From Paracoccaceae bacterium (GTDB taxonomy: Bacteria > Pseudomonadota > Alphaproteobacteria > Rhodobacterales > Rhodobacteraceae): a DNA stretch of 14,131 bases. Location: assembly GCA_007128995.1 (NCBI GenBank), contig SKWJ01000186.1, positions 1 through 14,131 of the forward strand. The letters are read 5' to 3'. Made by a program: the position numbers and the translations under genes. Below the pieces are notes generated by a model that saw only the letters and a list, made by a program, of their open reading frames with translations, searched no databases and was not told where the DNA came from. Position 1 is the stretch's first letter; every line of letters starts with the position of its first letter. Below are positions 1 through 7,904 of this stretch, piece by piece.

Positions 1-474
1 AATCGCAAAGGATGGCTGTGCCACGACGACCAGATCTGCCTTCGCGTAGTCCGGCGTGCGTTTTTCAAGGTATTCCGCCAAGGTCGCACGCGGGTCGGCC
101 GTGCGCAGCAGGGGCCGTGTCGTCTTGTGGCGCACCCGTGACCAGAGCAGGTCCAGATCTGCCTTCAGCCAGACCGAGACCCCGAGTTCCGAGATCAATC
201 CGCGCGTTGTGGCATTCAGAAACGCACCGCCCCCGACCGACAGCACGCCCGCCGTCCCGCGCAATAACCGGGCAATCACTTCGGCCTCGCGCGCACGGAA
301 AAATGCTTCTCCATCGCGGGCAAAAATCTCGGCGATGCTCATCGCCGCTGCCGAGACAATTTCCTCATCCGAATCAAGGAACGGGACGGACAGCATGCGG
401 GCAAGTTCCTTGCCAACTGCCGTCTTGCCCGCACCCATCATTCCGACAAGCACAACTGTCTTGTGCAATTTCAT
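1..474 (-). CDS. aroK: Shikimate kinase, 3' end beyond the window
   Basis: It phosphorylates shikimate to shikimate 3-phosphate with ATP in the cytoplasm, the fifth step of the chorismate pathway. The 158 visible codons carry the family's key elements. These are the P-loop GMMGAGKT (residues 11-18), the DSD motif (34-36), shikimate-contacting Arg60 in FFRARE, the GGG turn (81-83), the LID arginine Arg120 in HKTTRPLLR, and Arg139 in EKRTPDYAKAD. The family is usually 170-200 residues, so roughly 15-40 residues are missing. ATG at 474 is the only start that fits, because the frame upstream reaches a stop without another ATG. A GGAGG (487-491) lies 12 bases upstream and an AGGGG lies closer. A second ATG at 485 opens a frame of only four codons. 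The gene is divergent from the xerD unit. In related bacteria aroB usually follows, but that lies outside this window. Confidence 0.96.
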   Translation of the reverse strand, partial: MKLHKTVVLVGMMGAGKTAVGKELARMLSVPFLDSDEEIVSAAAMSIAEIFARDGEAFFRAREAEVIARLLRGTAGVLSVGGGAFLNATTRGLISELGVSVWLKADLDLLWSRVRHKTTRPLLRTADPRATLAEYLEKRTPDYAKADLVVVAQPSFAI

Positions 475-621
475 GCCCCTGTCATGCCTCCGGTTACATC
501 CAGGTCTTCAAGTTTTCGTGGCCTGACTGTCTAATGTCGTGATAATGCGGCAATGTCGACGGGAAAACCCCCAAATCGCTTTTGCGGATAAGAGGGGTGC
601 GCGTTAGGAAAGGCAGGCCAC

Positions 622-756
622 ATGCGTTATATCTTCAGACTGGTGCTGATGCTGATCATCCTCGCTGCAATTGCGGTTGTGGCGTATACGTTCATAGGAG
701 ATCTGACAGCACAAAGATCGATCGTGGAAACCCCGGTGACTCTGGAGGTGGATTGA
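622..756 (+). CDS. Small single-pass membrane protein, 44 aa, unknown function
   Basis: This gene encodes 44 residues starting MRYIFRLVLMLIILAAIAVV and ending in VTLEVD. A basic N-terminus (Arg2, Arg6) is followed by a hydrophobic run at about residues 7-25, then a short polar tail. That pattern predicts one membrane helix with the N-terminus inside and a roughly 20-residue periplasmic tail. An AGGAAAGG stretch (606-613) ends 8 bases before the ATG and can serve as ribosome-binding site. The TGA stop overlaps the TTG start of the next gene, and the GGAGG that would start that gene lies inside this one, so translation is probably coupled. From memory, short proteins of this type sit ahead of xerD in other Rhodobacteraceae, which supports it being real. 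No domain is recognised and no function is proposed. Confidence 0.78.
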   Translation: MRYIFRLVLMLIILAAIAVVAYTFIGDLTAQRSIVETPVTLEVD

Positions 757-2330
757 CAGGCTCATTCCGTTCCTTGCGCGGTTTGGCGGTTTTGGGCGCG
801 CTTCTTGCGCTGCCTGCGAATCTGACCGCCGATGATGGACCCGGCGCGCCTCTCAGTGCGATTGACTGGTTGTCGCGTGCCCTCGAGATGCCACTGCCTC
901 AGACCCCTGTCCCTGAGGATGCCCCTGTTTTTGCTTTGCCAGAGTCCGAACCACCGGGCAGTCAGACCGATATTGTGACCGCCCCGCTTGACGGCGCCGG
1001 AATGGATACGGCGGGGCTGTTCCCGTCAGATCGTATCGGACTGCCGCGTGATATGTGGGCAAACAGTCTGCGGTCTGAGGTTATCGAGACGATATCCAGG
1101 CTGCCGCTGGACACCTTGCCGACGGCTGCGCGTCTGACGTTGCGTCTGCTGCAGGCAGAGTTTGCACCGCCCATTGATGATGTGCCGGGAATGCCTGACG
1201 CACTTTTGCTTGCGCGTGTCGAGCGGCTGTTCGATATGGGCGCACTCGAGCAGGCTGGCCAGGTCATTGCGGCCGTGCCCCGACCGGGTGCGGCGCTGAA
1301 TGCCTGGGCGTTCGACATTGCGTTGCTCCTGGGGGAAGAAGACCGCGCCTGCGCTGGGATGCAGGGACAATTCGCCACCAAGCCTGGCCTTGCCGCGCAG
1401 ATCTATTGCCTTGCGCGCGGGGGTGATTGGCAAGCCGCATATTCAAGTCTGGTCGCAGCGCAGGCCCTGCATCTGCTGAATGACAACGATGCCAGACTGC
1501 TGGCGCGGTTTCTGGAAGAGGAAGATGCCGAGGTGACCTTGCCACTGCAGCAGGTGACAACGCCGCTTGGCTGGCGGATCATGGAAGCGTTGGGCGATCC
1601 CGTCACGACAGCGGGCTTGCCGATCGCGTTTGCACATGCCGACTTGCGGGGCACCTCTGGCTGGCGTGCACAGATCGAGGCCGCAGAGCGGCTGACCCGT
1701 GCGGGTGTTTTGCAGCCCAATCGGCTATATGGGCTTTACACAGAGCGCCGTGCAGCGGCATCGGGTGGCCTTTGGGAAAGGGTCCGGATCGTTCAGGAGC
1801 TTGAGCGCGCACTGACACAGTCCAGCGCGGGCGCAGCGTCCGAAGCTCTGGTTCAGGCATGGCCGCTCTTCTCTGCCGTCGAACTGGAGGTCGCCTTGGC
1901 CCAGATGCAAGCTGAAGCGCTGTCAGAGTTGCCCGTGACAGGCGCAGGGCGCGACATCTTGTGGAGGCTGTTGGCGCTGCTTGAGGAAACCCCGGAGCGC
2001 CTAAAAGAGTTTGCGCCGTCCGGGACAACAGCAAGCCTTGTGATGGCGCTGGCAAGCGGGGCTGACCCGTTCGAGACGTCTTCGCCCCCGATGGCCAGTG
2101 CCATTGTTGCAGGCTTTTCAGACGGGGACTTGCCGAACACGGTGCAGGAACAGTTGCAAGATGGTGCATTCGGGCTTGTCCTGATGGAGGGGCTTATGCT
2201 GCTGTCACAGGCGTCAGGCGGTGATCTCAATGCCGCCAGCGGCGGTTTGCGGCGGTTGCGGGCGCTGGGGCTGGATGACGTGGCACGGCAGGTTGCGATT
2301 GAATTGCTTTTGCTGGAGCGGCGCGGATGA
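753..2330 (+). CDS. Exported helical protein of unknown function, 525 aa, TTG start
   Basis: The frame is open from 582, but the start is placed at TTG 753. GGAGG (744-748) lies 4 bases upstream, and the product then begins with a good signal peptide: basic residues (Arg6, Arg9), hydrophobic core LAVLGALLALPA (11-22) and a likely cut near Ala26. The TTG overlaps the preceding TGA. The remainder is Ala/Leu-rich and predicted almost wholly helical. It has repeated short helical hairpins that look like a degenerate TPR or alpha-solenoid, for example around residues 150-300, and a Pro-rich segment near 48-70. The mature protein has only two cysteines, Cys200 and Cys219, which would suit one disulfide in the periplasm. 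No catalytic motif is visible. Its stop overlaps the xerD start (ATGA). I do not recognise a named family; a periplasmic scaffold or binding role is inference. Confidence 0.85.
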   Translation: MTGSFRSLRGLAVLGALLALPANLTADDGPGAPLSAIDWLSRALEMPLPQTPVPEDAPVFALPESEPPGSQTDIVTAPLDGAGMDTAGLFPSDRIGLPRDMWANSLRSEVIETISRLPLDTLPTAARLTLRLLQAEFAPPIDDVPGMPDALLLARVERLFDMGALEQAGQVIAAVPRPGAALNAWAFDIALLLGEEDRACAGMQGQFATKPGLAAQIYCLARGGDWQAAYSSLVAAQALHLLNDNDARLLARFLEEEDAEVTLPLQQVTTPLGWRIMEALGDPVTTAGLPIAFAHADLRGTSGWRAQIEAAERLTRAGVLQPNRLYGLYTERRAAASGGLWERVRIVQELERALTQSSAGAASEALVQAWPLFSAVELEVALAQMQAEALSELPVTGAGRDILWRLLALLEETPERLKEFAPSGTTASLVMALASGADPFETSSPPMASAIVAGFSDGDLPNTVQEQLQDGAFGLVLMEGLMLLSQASGGDLNAASGGLRRLRALGLDDVARQVAIELLLLERRG

Positions 2331-3265
2331 GCATGCAAGGACTGGACAGTCTGCGCTGGGTCTCCAGCTTTCTGGATGCGCAAGCCGCAGAACAGGGCTC
2401 TGCGCACAATACTTTGCTGGCCTATGCCCGCGATTTGCGTGATTTTGCGGACTGGTGCGCGCGGCAAAAGCTGGATTTCGCAACCCTGAACCGCGCGCAA
2501 ATCGAAGAGTATCTTGTGGATTGCGAAGCGCAGGGTCTGGCGCGTTCGACGCGGGCACGGCGTCTGGCATCCATCCGGCAGTTGTTCCGCTTCGCGTTTG
2601 CCGAAGAATGGCGCAAGGATGATCCAGCCAGCCGGATTTCGGGGCCCGGCCGCGCGAAGACCTTGCCGCGCGCGCTCACTCTTGGCGAGGTTGACTGCCT
2701 TCTGCAGGCGGCCCCAAAGACTGGCCGCACCGAAGCAGACCGCCTGCGCAACACCTGCCTGCTGGAATTGCTCTATGCGACTGGCCTGCGTGTGAGCGAA
2801 CTGGTCAGTCTGCCGGTCGCGGCTGTGCGGGGAAACCCTCAGATGATCCTGGTGCGCGGCAAGGGGAACAAGGAACGGATGGTGCCGCTCTCAGAGCCAG
2901 CCCGCGCAGCGCTGTCAGTCTGGTTGCAGCATTGGGACAGCGATGCCGCCACCCTGCGCGCCCGGCGCATGCCCGAGCCGCGCTTCCTGTTCCCGTCGCG
3001 GGGCCGGGACGGGCATCTCAGTCGGGTTGGCTTCTATCTTATCCTGAAGGAGATTGCGCTGCAGGCAGGACTTGATCCCGCGCGCGTCAGTCCGCATGTC
3101 CTGCGCCATGCCTTCGCCACGCATCTGCTTTCGGGTGGCGCCGATCTGCGCGCAATCCAGACGCTTCTGGGCCATGCCGATATTTCAAGCACAGAGATCT
3201 ACACCCACGTGCTTGAAGAACGCCTGCGTGATCTGGTGCTGGAACACCATCCGCTCGCCCGGTAA
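2327..3265 (+). CDS. xerD: Tyrosine recombinase XerD
   Basis: This is a site-specific recombinase that, with XerC, resolves chromosome dimers at dif near the division septum under FtsK control. At 312 residues it is slightly longer than the usual 298-300. An N-terminal SAM-like core-binding domain occupies about residues 5-95 (NTLLAYARDLRDF at 28-40). The catalytic domain follows from about 110. The full active-site set is visible: Arg155 in ATGLRVSEL, Lys179 in VRGKGNKERMVPL, His257 and Arg260 in HVLRHAFATHLL, His283 in LLGHADISST and the nucleophile Tyr292 in EIYTHV. GGAG (2315-2318) lies 8 bases before the ATG, which overlaps the stop of the exported-protein gene. XerC and XerD are close paralogues. 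The XerD call rests on overall likeness and on the aroK neighbourhood typical of Rhodobacterales, so XerC is a minor alternative. It is not a phage integrase by context. Confidence 0.92.
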   Translation: MSMQGLDSLRWVSSFLDAQAAEQGSAHNTLLAYARDLRDFADWCARQKLDFATLNRAQIEEYLVDCEAQGLARSTRARRLASIRQLFRFAFAEEWRKDDPASRISGPGRAKTLPRALTLGEVDCLLQAAPKTGRTEADRLRNTCLLELLYATGLRVSELVSLPVAAVRGNPQMILVRGKGNKERMVPLSEPARAALSVWLQHWDSDAATLRARRMPEPRFLFPSRGRDGHLSRVGFYLILKEIALQAGLDPARVSPHVLRHAFATHLLSGGADLRAIQTLLGHADISSTEIYTHVLEERLRDLVLEHHPLAR

Positions 3266-3369
3266 CGCTTGTCGCCGCAGGACGCAGTACAGCGCCCGAG
3301 CATGTCGCATGGCGCATCCGAATTGCCCGGCGCGCCGCGTGATACCGTGGCAAGTCAAGCGCCTGTTTG

Positions 3370-3387
3370 ATCGGCATCTTTGCCGAT
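3370..3387. other. Perfect hairpin behind xerD
   Basis: ATCGGCA (3370-3376) and TGCCGAT (3381-3387) form a perfect 7-bp stem with a TCTT loop in the 242-base gap between xerD and the channel-protein gene. No T-run follows on either strand, so it is not a convincing intrinsic terminator. It may aid termination or shield a 3' end. The rest of the gap shows no gene. Confidence 0.3.
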
Positions 3388-3444
3388 TGGCAGACGGCTC
3401 TGTGTCAATCTCGTCGCGCTCTGGCGCAGGCCCGAAAATCGCTG

Positions 3445-3473
3445 TTGGCACGGCCGCAGCTCTGACCTAGGGT
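3445..3473 (+). promoter_or_regulatory. Candidate sigma-70 promoter for the channel/OmpA pair
   Basis: TTGGCA (3445-3450; 5 of 6 match to the -35 consensus) is followed by 17 bases and then TAGGGT (3468-3473), a weak -10. Transcription would start near 3480. That would exclude the alternative GTG start at 3472 and favour the ATG at 3508. It rests on sequence match only. Confidence 0.35.
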
Positions 3474-3507
3474 GGCGCGAGAACACTCAGGATCAGGACA
3501 CCCGCTC

Positions 3508-4707
3508 ATGGCCAGATCCCCTTTCGGGGCGCAAATGCAATTTTCCAGACCCGTTCGCCAGATCGTCATGATGCTGGTCATACTGTCCTTGGTGGCAGTT
3601 GGAACATGGTTTGCCCTGCCGCGCGTTGCAGGCATCTTCCTTGCCAATATCTGGCTGAATGGCTTCATTTTTCTGGTGTTTGTCATCGGTGTGCTGGCGA
3701 CCTTCTGGCAGCTGATACAGCTCAACCGCTCAATCATCTGGATCGAGGGGTTTGCCGCCGACACGCCGGGCCATGGGGCGACGGTCCCGCCGTCACTTTT
3801 GTTGCCCTTGGCGGCCTTGTTGCGCGGTCGCGGACGGGGCACTCAGATCAGTTCCAGTTCTGCCTCATCCATTCTCGACTCGGTGGCAACGCGACTGGAT
3901 GAACTGCGCGACATCACGCGCTATATCATATCGCTTCTGATCTTTCTTGGTCTGCTGGGCACATTCTATGGGCTTGCGATCACCGTGCCTGCCGTGGTTG
4001 ACACGATCCGATCCCTCGCGCCGGATGACAACCAGACCGGCATCGAAGTCTTTTCCAGCCTGATGACCGGTCTGGAAGCGCAGCTTGGTGGGATGGGCAC
4101 AGCTTTTTCATCCTCGCTGCTTGGTCTGGCAGGCTCGCTCGTGGTCGGAATGCTTGAACTGTTCGCAGGTCACGCTCAGAACCGTTTTTACCGTCAGCTT
4201 GAAGAATGGCTCAGCTCGATCACCCGGTTGGGAATGGCGGGTGATGTTGAGCAGGGCGGCGAGATGGGGGCCGTGGTGCAGGTTCTCGACAGCATGGCCG
4301 AGCAGATGGAAGCGATGCATCGCCACCAGCTTCAGGCCGATCTGGAGCGCACGCAGCTTGATCAGGCGCTTGGCCATCTGGTCGAGGCCATTGACCGGCT
4401 CGGGGCGGGAGGAAGCCAGCCAGGGGGAACAGCCGGTCTTGCCGCTATCATGGAACGGGTAGCACAGGGGCAGGAAGAGTTGCTACAGCAACACCGGGAA
4501 GCGATGCTTGAAACCGGCCCTTCCACACAGGCAGAGATCCGTTTGCGGTTGCGCAATATCGACGGACAATTGTTACGGATCGCTGAAGATATTTCCGCAG
4601 GTCGGCTAGAGACAACCGCTGATCTGCGTGCGGATCTTTCGTCCCTGACACTGGCCGTGCGACAATTGTCGCGCGCGGGATACGGCACGCGGAGAGATGG
4701 AGACTGA
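3508..4707 (+). CDS. MotA/TolQ/ExbB-type proton-channel protein, 399 aa
   Basis: This is an inner-membrane protein of the MotA/TolQ/ExbB superfamily, whose members form ion-driven motors with a MotB/TolR/ExbD partner. Four membrane helices are visible at about residues 17-37, 50-71, 138-164 and 195-220. The superfamily signature is in helices 3 and 4: LGLLGTFYGLAIT (147-159) and MGTAFSSSLLGLAGSLVVG (196-214). A cytoplasmic loop (72-137) and a long helical C-terminal tail (about 221-399, rich in Glu/Gln/Leu) complete a MotA-like layout, but MotA lacks such a tail. The start is ATG 3508, with AGGA 8-11 bases upstream. A GTG at 3472 would add 12 residues but lies within the candidate promoter. 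The partner gene follows after 3 bases. No motility or tol genes are near, so it is not assigned as motA or tolQ. Zorya ZorA is a distant look-alike, but no other Zorya genes are present. Confidence 0.88.
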   Translation: MARSPFGAQMQFSRPVRQIVMMLVILSLVAVGTWFALPRVAGIFLANIWLNGFIFLVFVIGVLATFWQLIQLNRSIIWIEGFAADTPGHGATVPPSLLLPLAALLRGRGRGTQISSSSASSILDSVATRLDELRDITRYIISLLIFLGLLGTFYGLAITVPAVVDTIRSLAPDDNQTGIEVFSSLMTGLEAQLGGMGTAFSSSLLGLAGSLVVGMLELFAGHAQNRFYRQLEEWLSSITRLGMAGDVEQGGEMGAVVQVLDSMAEQMEAMHRHQLQADLERTQLDQALGHLVEAIDRLGAGGSQPGGTAGLAAIMERVAQGQEELLQQHREAMLETGPSTQAEIRLRLRNIDGQLLRIAEDISAGRLETTADLRADLSSLTLAVRQLSRAGYGTRRDGD

Positions 4708-4710
4708 CCA

Positions 4711-6519
4711 ATGGGGCTGGCGCGACGGGTAAGCCAGAGGCGGGATGTAAGCGGGGCCATCTGGCCGGGCTTCGTCGATGCGATGACCGCGCTGCTGCTT
4801 GTTCTGATGTTTGTCCTGTCAATTTTCATGATCGTGCAATTCGTGCTGCGTGACACGATTACGATACAGGACACTCAACTCGAGGGTCTGACCCTTGAAG
4901 TCGCCACACTCGCGGATGCGTTGGGCCTGTCGCGCGCACGCGTTGCGACACTGGAGGGCGAAGTCAGCGAACTTTCAACTGATCTGGAACAAAACCGGGC
5001 GCTGGCCGCCGCGCAACTGGCGCAAATCACAACGCTCCGCAGCGATCTGGGCGCCCGAGAGGCGGCGCTGGAAACCGCCCAGGCGCAAATCACAGATTTT
5101 GAAGCTCAGGTCGCGGCGCTTATTTCTGCGCGTGATTCGGCGCAGGCGGAAGGCGAGGCGTTGCGCGGTGACGTGGCTGATCTTGAAGCGGCACAGGCAC
5201 AGCTTCTGACCGAGCAGGAGGCGCTGCAACTGGCGTTGGCGTCGTTGCGCGATGAACTGGACTCAGAGGCAGAAGCCGCACGGCTGGCAGCGGCGCGTGC
5301 AGAAGCGGTCGAGGCAGCGCTTGCGCAGGCGCAGGCAGAGGCGGTGCAGCAGGAAGCTTCGCTTGCACAGCTTCTTGCCCAACTGGAGCAATCCCAGGCC
5401 GAACGCGCAACGCTCGAGGCAGATACGACACAGCAGATCGAGAGATTGCGCGGTGATATCGAAGCGGCAGAAGCCAGCCTTGCAGAAGAGGAAGCCGCAC
5501 GGCTGGCGGAACAGGCAGCCGCGGCGGCGCTGCGCGAAAGGCTGGCCGAAGCGGATGCAGAACTCAGCGCGGAAGAGCGGCGTCGTCTGGCGGATCAGGC
5601 CGCGGCGGCGGCGCTTCGGCAGCGTCTGGAAAGCGCGGATGCCGAACTGTCGGCCATGACCCTGGCGCTGGAGGAACAGCGCCGCCGTGCAGAGGAAACG
5701 CTGACCTTGCTGGCCGCAGCACGGACAGAGCAGATCACGACCGAACTTGAGCTTGCACGCGAAATCTCAGAGCGGGAACGGCTGGCCGCATTGCGCATAG
5801 TGGCCGACGAGGCCTTGTCCGAGCGGGATGCACAAAGCCTTGAGGATCAGCGCAGGCTGGAAGTTCTGAACCAGCAGGTAGCGGCCTTGCGCGGTCAGGT
5901 CGGTGGCTTGCAGGAAATTCTGGGTGAGGTGCGCGCACGCGAAACCGAAGCCCAGACCCAGATTGAAAGCCTTGGCGCGGATCTGAACATGGCGCTTGCA
6001 CAGCTTGCGGCCGAGCAGCGCGCGCGCGCAAATCTGGAAGCGGCAGAGCGCGAGCGGCTTGAACGCTTCCAGTCAGAGTTTTTCGGGCGCCTGCGCGACG
6101 TGCTGGAAGGGCGCGATGAGATTCAGATTGTCGGCGACAGATTCCTGTTTTCGTCCGAAGTGCTGTTCGAGATCGGATCGGCCGAACTAGCATCAGCAGG
6201 GCGGGCGCAGATTGCCAATGTGGTCGCCATCCTGAGAGAGGTTTCGGATCAGATCCCTCCAGAGATTGACTGGATCTTGCGCGTCGATGGGCATACGGAC
6301 AATCTGCCCCTTGGCCCGGGGGCTGAATGGCGTGACAACTGGGCGCTCAGTCAGGCGCGGGCCTTGTCGGTGGTTCGCTTCATGACCGACGAGTTGGGAT
6401 TCCCGCCAGAGCGTCTGGCCGCAACAGGCTTTGGTGAATATCGTCCGGTCGACTCGGCAAATACCCCCGAGGCGCGCGCGCGCAATCGGCGGATCGAGCT
6501 GAAACTGACAGAACGCTGA
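4711..6519 (+). CDS. MotB-like coiled-coil protein with C-terminal OmpA peptidoglycan-binding domain, 602 aa
   Basis: This is the likely partner of the preceding channel protein. A single membrane helix (about residues 17-47) contains WPGFVDAMTALLLVLMFVL. Asp23 aligns by eye with the proton-carrying aspartate of MotB (AD-FMTAMM in E. coli). Residues about 51-465 form an uninterrupted Ala/Glu/Leu/Arg-rich coiled coil, with heptads and a 28-residue tandem repeat. The OmpA-like domain runs from about 476 to 600. Peptidoglycan-contacting positions are visible: DGHTDN (526-531, Asp530), NWALSQARA (543-551, Arg550) and NRRIELKL (592-599). By topology the coil and the OmpA domain are periplasmic. 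GGAG (4699-4702) lies 8 bases before the ATG. Family annotation is usually 'peptidoglycan-binding protein'. I infer a cell-wall-anchored, ion-driven complex. The cellular task is unknown, and a flagellar stator is unlikely given the coil length and neighbours. Confidence 0.9.
   Translation: MGLARRVSQRRDVSGAIWPGFVDAMTALLLVLMFVLSIFMIVQFVLRDTITIQDTQLEGLTLEVATLADALGLSRARVATLEGEVSELSTDLEQNRALAAAQLAQITTLRSDLGAREAALETAQAQITDFEAQVAALISARDSAQAEGEALRGDVADLEAAQAQLLTEQEALQLALASLRDELDSEAEAARLAAARAEAVEAALAQAQAEAVQQEASLAQLLAQLEQSQAERATLEADTTQQIERLRGDIEAAEASLAEEEAARLAEQAAAAALRERLAEADAELSAEERRRLADQAAAAALRQRLESADAELSAMTLALEEQRRRAEETLTLLAAARTEQITTELELAREISERERLAALRIVADEALSERDAQSLEDQRRLEVLNQQVAALRGQVGGLQEILGEVRARETEAQTQIESLGADLNMALAQLAAEQRARANLEAAERERLERFQSEFFGRLRDVLEGRDEIQIVGDRFLFSSEVLFEIGSAELASAGRAQIANVVAILREVSDQIPPEIDWILRVDGHTDNLPLGPGAEWRDNWALSQARALSVVRFMTDELGFPPERLAATGFGEYRPVDSANTPEARARNRRIELKLTER
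5500..5655 (+). repeat. 28-residue tandem repeat in the coiled coil
   Basis: Two adjacent units lie in the coiled-coil region. Unit 1 (5500-5583, residues 264-291) begins RLAEQAAAAALRERLAEADA. Unit 2 (5584-5655, residues 292-315) begins RLADQAAAAALRQRLESADA. The period is 84 bases, or 28 residues, exactly four heptads, so duplication keeps the coil in register. Most differences at DNA level are at third codon positions, so the duplication is not very recent. Confidence 0.85.
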
Positions 6520-6637
6520 GCGATGGTGCAGGGCTTGCGGCGCGCTCTAGGGCGCAAGACAGCTGCGCAACGCCACCTGATCTGGAAATGTCGGCGCTAT
6601 CAGTGCGCTCAAGCAGACGTGAAGCCCTGTGATACCC

Positions 6638-7663
<1,026 letters not shown>

Positions 7664-7684
7664 CGCAGACGATTCGGTGTTTAG

Positions 7685-7713
7685 AAAGGCCGCGTATCTT
7701 GCGCGGCCTTTTT
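7685..7713 (+). terminator. Intrinsic terminator after mdh
   Basis: AAAGGCCGCG (7685-7694) pairs perfectly with CGCGGCCTTT (7702-7711) around a 7-base loop, giving a 10-bp GC-rich stem that ends in a run of five Ts (7709-7713). It starts 21 bases after the mdh stop. This is the clearest terminator in the window and separates mdh from sucC transcription. Confidence 0.9.
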
Positions 7714-7766
7714 CATGCCGTCTGGTTTCTGCGACAGGATCAGCAGTTTCGCTTGTGCAGTCATAT

Positions 7767-7799
7767 TTGTGATCACACATTTTCAGGCTGTGATCACAA
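7767..7799. promoter_or_regulatory. Double palindromic operator ahead of sucC
   Basis: Two identical 10-base palindromes TGTGATCACA lie at 7768-7777 and 7789-7798. Their centres are 21 bases apart, or two helical turns, so two dimers would bind the same DNA face. With one flanking base each, the whole is a 33-base dyad: TTGTGATCACA, 11 bases, TGTGATCACAA. The GT-N4-AC core fits the general GntR-family operator pattern, but the regulator is not identified. The site lies between the mdh terminator and sucC, about 105-140 bases before the sucC start. As RNA the arms could also pair into an 11-bp AT-rich stem, which is less likely to be the purpose. Confidence 0.7.
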
Positions 7800-7821
7800 C
7801 CTTTCGATTTTCCGCTTATAT
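7793..7821 (+). promoter_or_regulatory. Possible sucC promoter overlapping the operator
   Basis: TTATAT (7816-7821) could be a -10 element. With a 17-base spacer its -35 would be ATCACA (7793-7798), a poor match lying inside the second palindrome. If correct, a protein bound there would compete with RNA polymerase, or act as an activator from the first site. The stretch 7800-7890 is AT-rich, unlike its surroundings, which fits a promoter region. Confidence 0.3.
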
Positions 7822-7904
7822 GCAGGATTGTCAGCAAATATTCATTGTTTTTCACGTGTAATCTGCCATTCACGGCGCAACAGCAGCAAGAATGGGACAG
7901 TTTC

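Noticed and set aside
12..542. Overlapping plus-strand frames opposite aroK
   Set aside because: The minus strand encodes an unmistakable shikimate kinase; the plus-strand translations are Arg/Pro-rich and unlike proteins.
582..610. TTGCGG-N17-TAGGAA as a promoter for the xerD unit
   Set aside because: Transcription would start about 5 bases before the first ATG, and the supposed -10 overlaps the likely ribosome-binding site AGGAAAGG.
2327..3265. XerD as a phage or island integrase
   Set aside because: Length, sequence and the aroK neighbourhood fit the chromosomal dif recombinase. No tRNA gene, direct repeats or phage genes are nearby.
3508..6519. Reading the channel/OmpA pair as a Zorya defence system or flagellar stator
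   Set aside because: No ZorC, ZorD or ZorE-like genes and no flagellar genes are adjacent. The long coil is in the MotB-like partner, and the flanks are core housekeeping genes.
6534..6558. CTTGCG/CGCAAG hairpin after the OmpA-domain gene as a terminator
   Set aside because: Only a 6-bp stem with a 13-base loop and no T-run follows; too weak to call.
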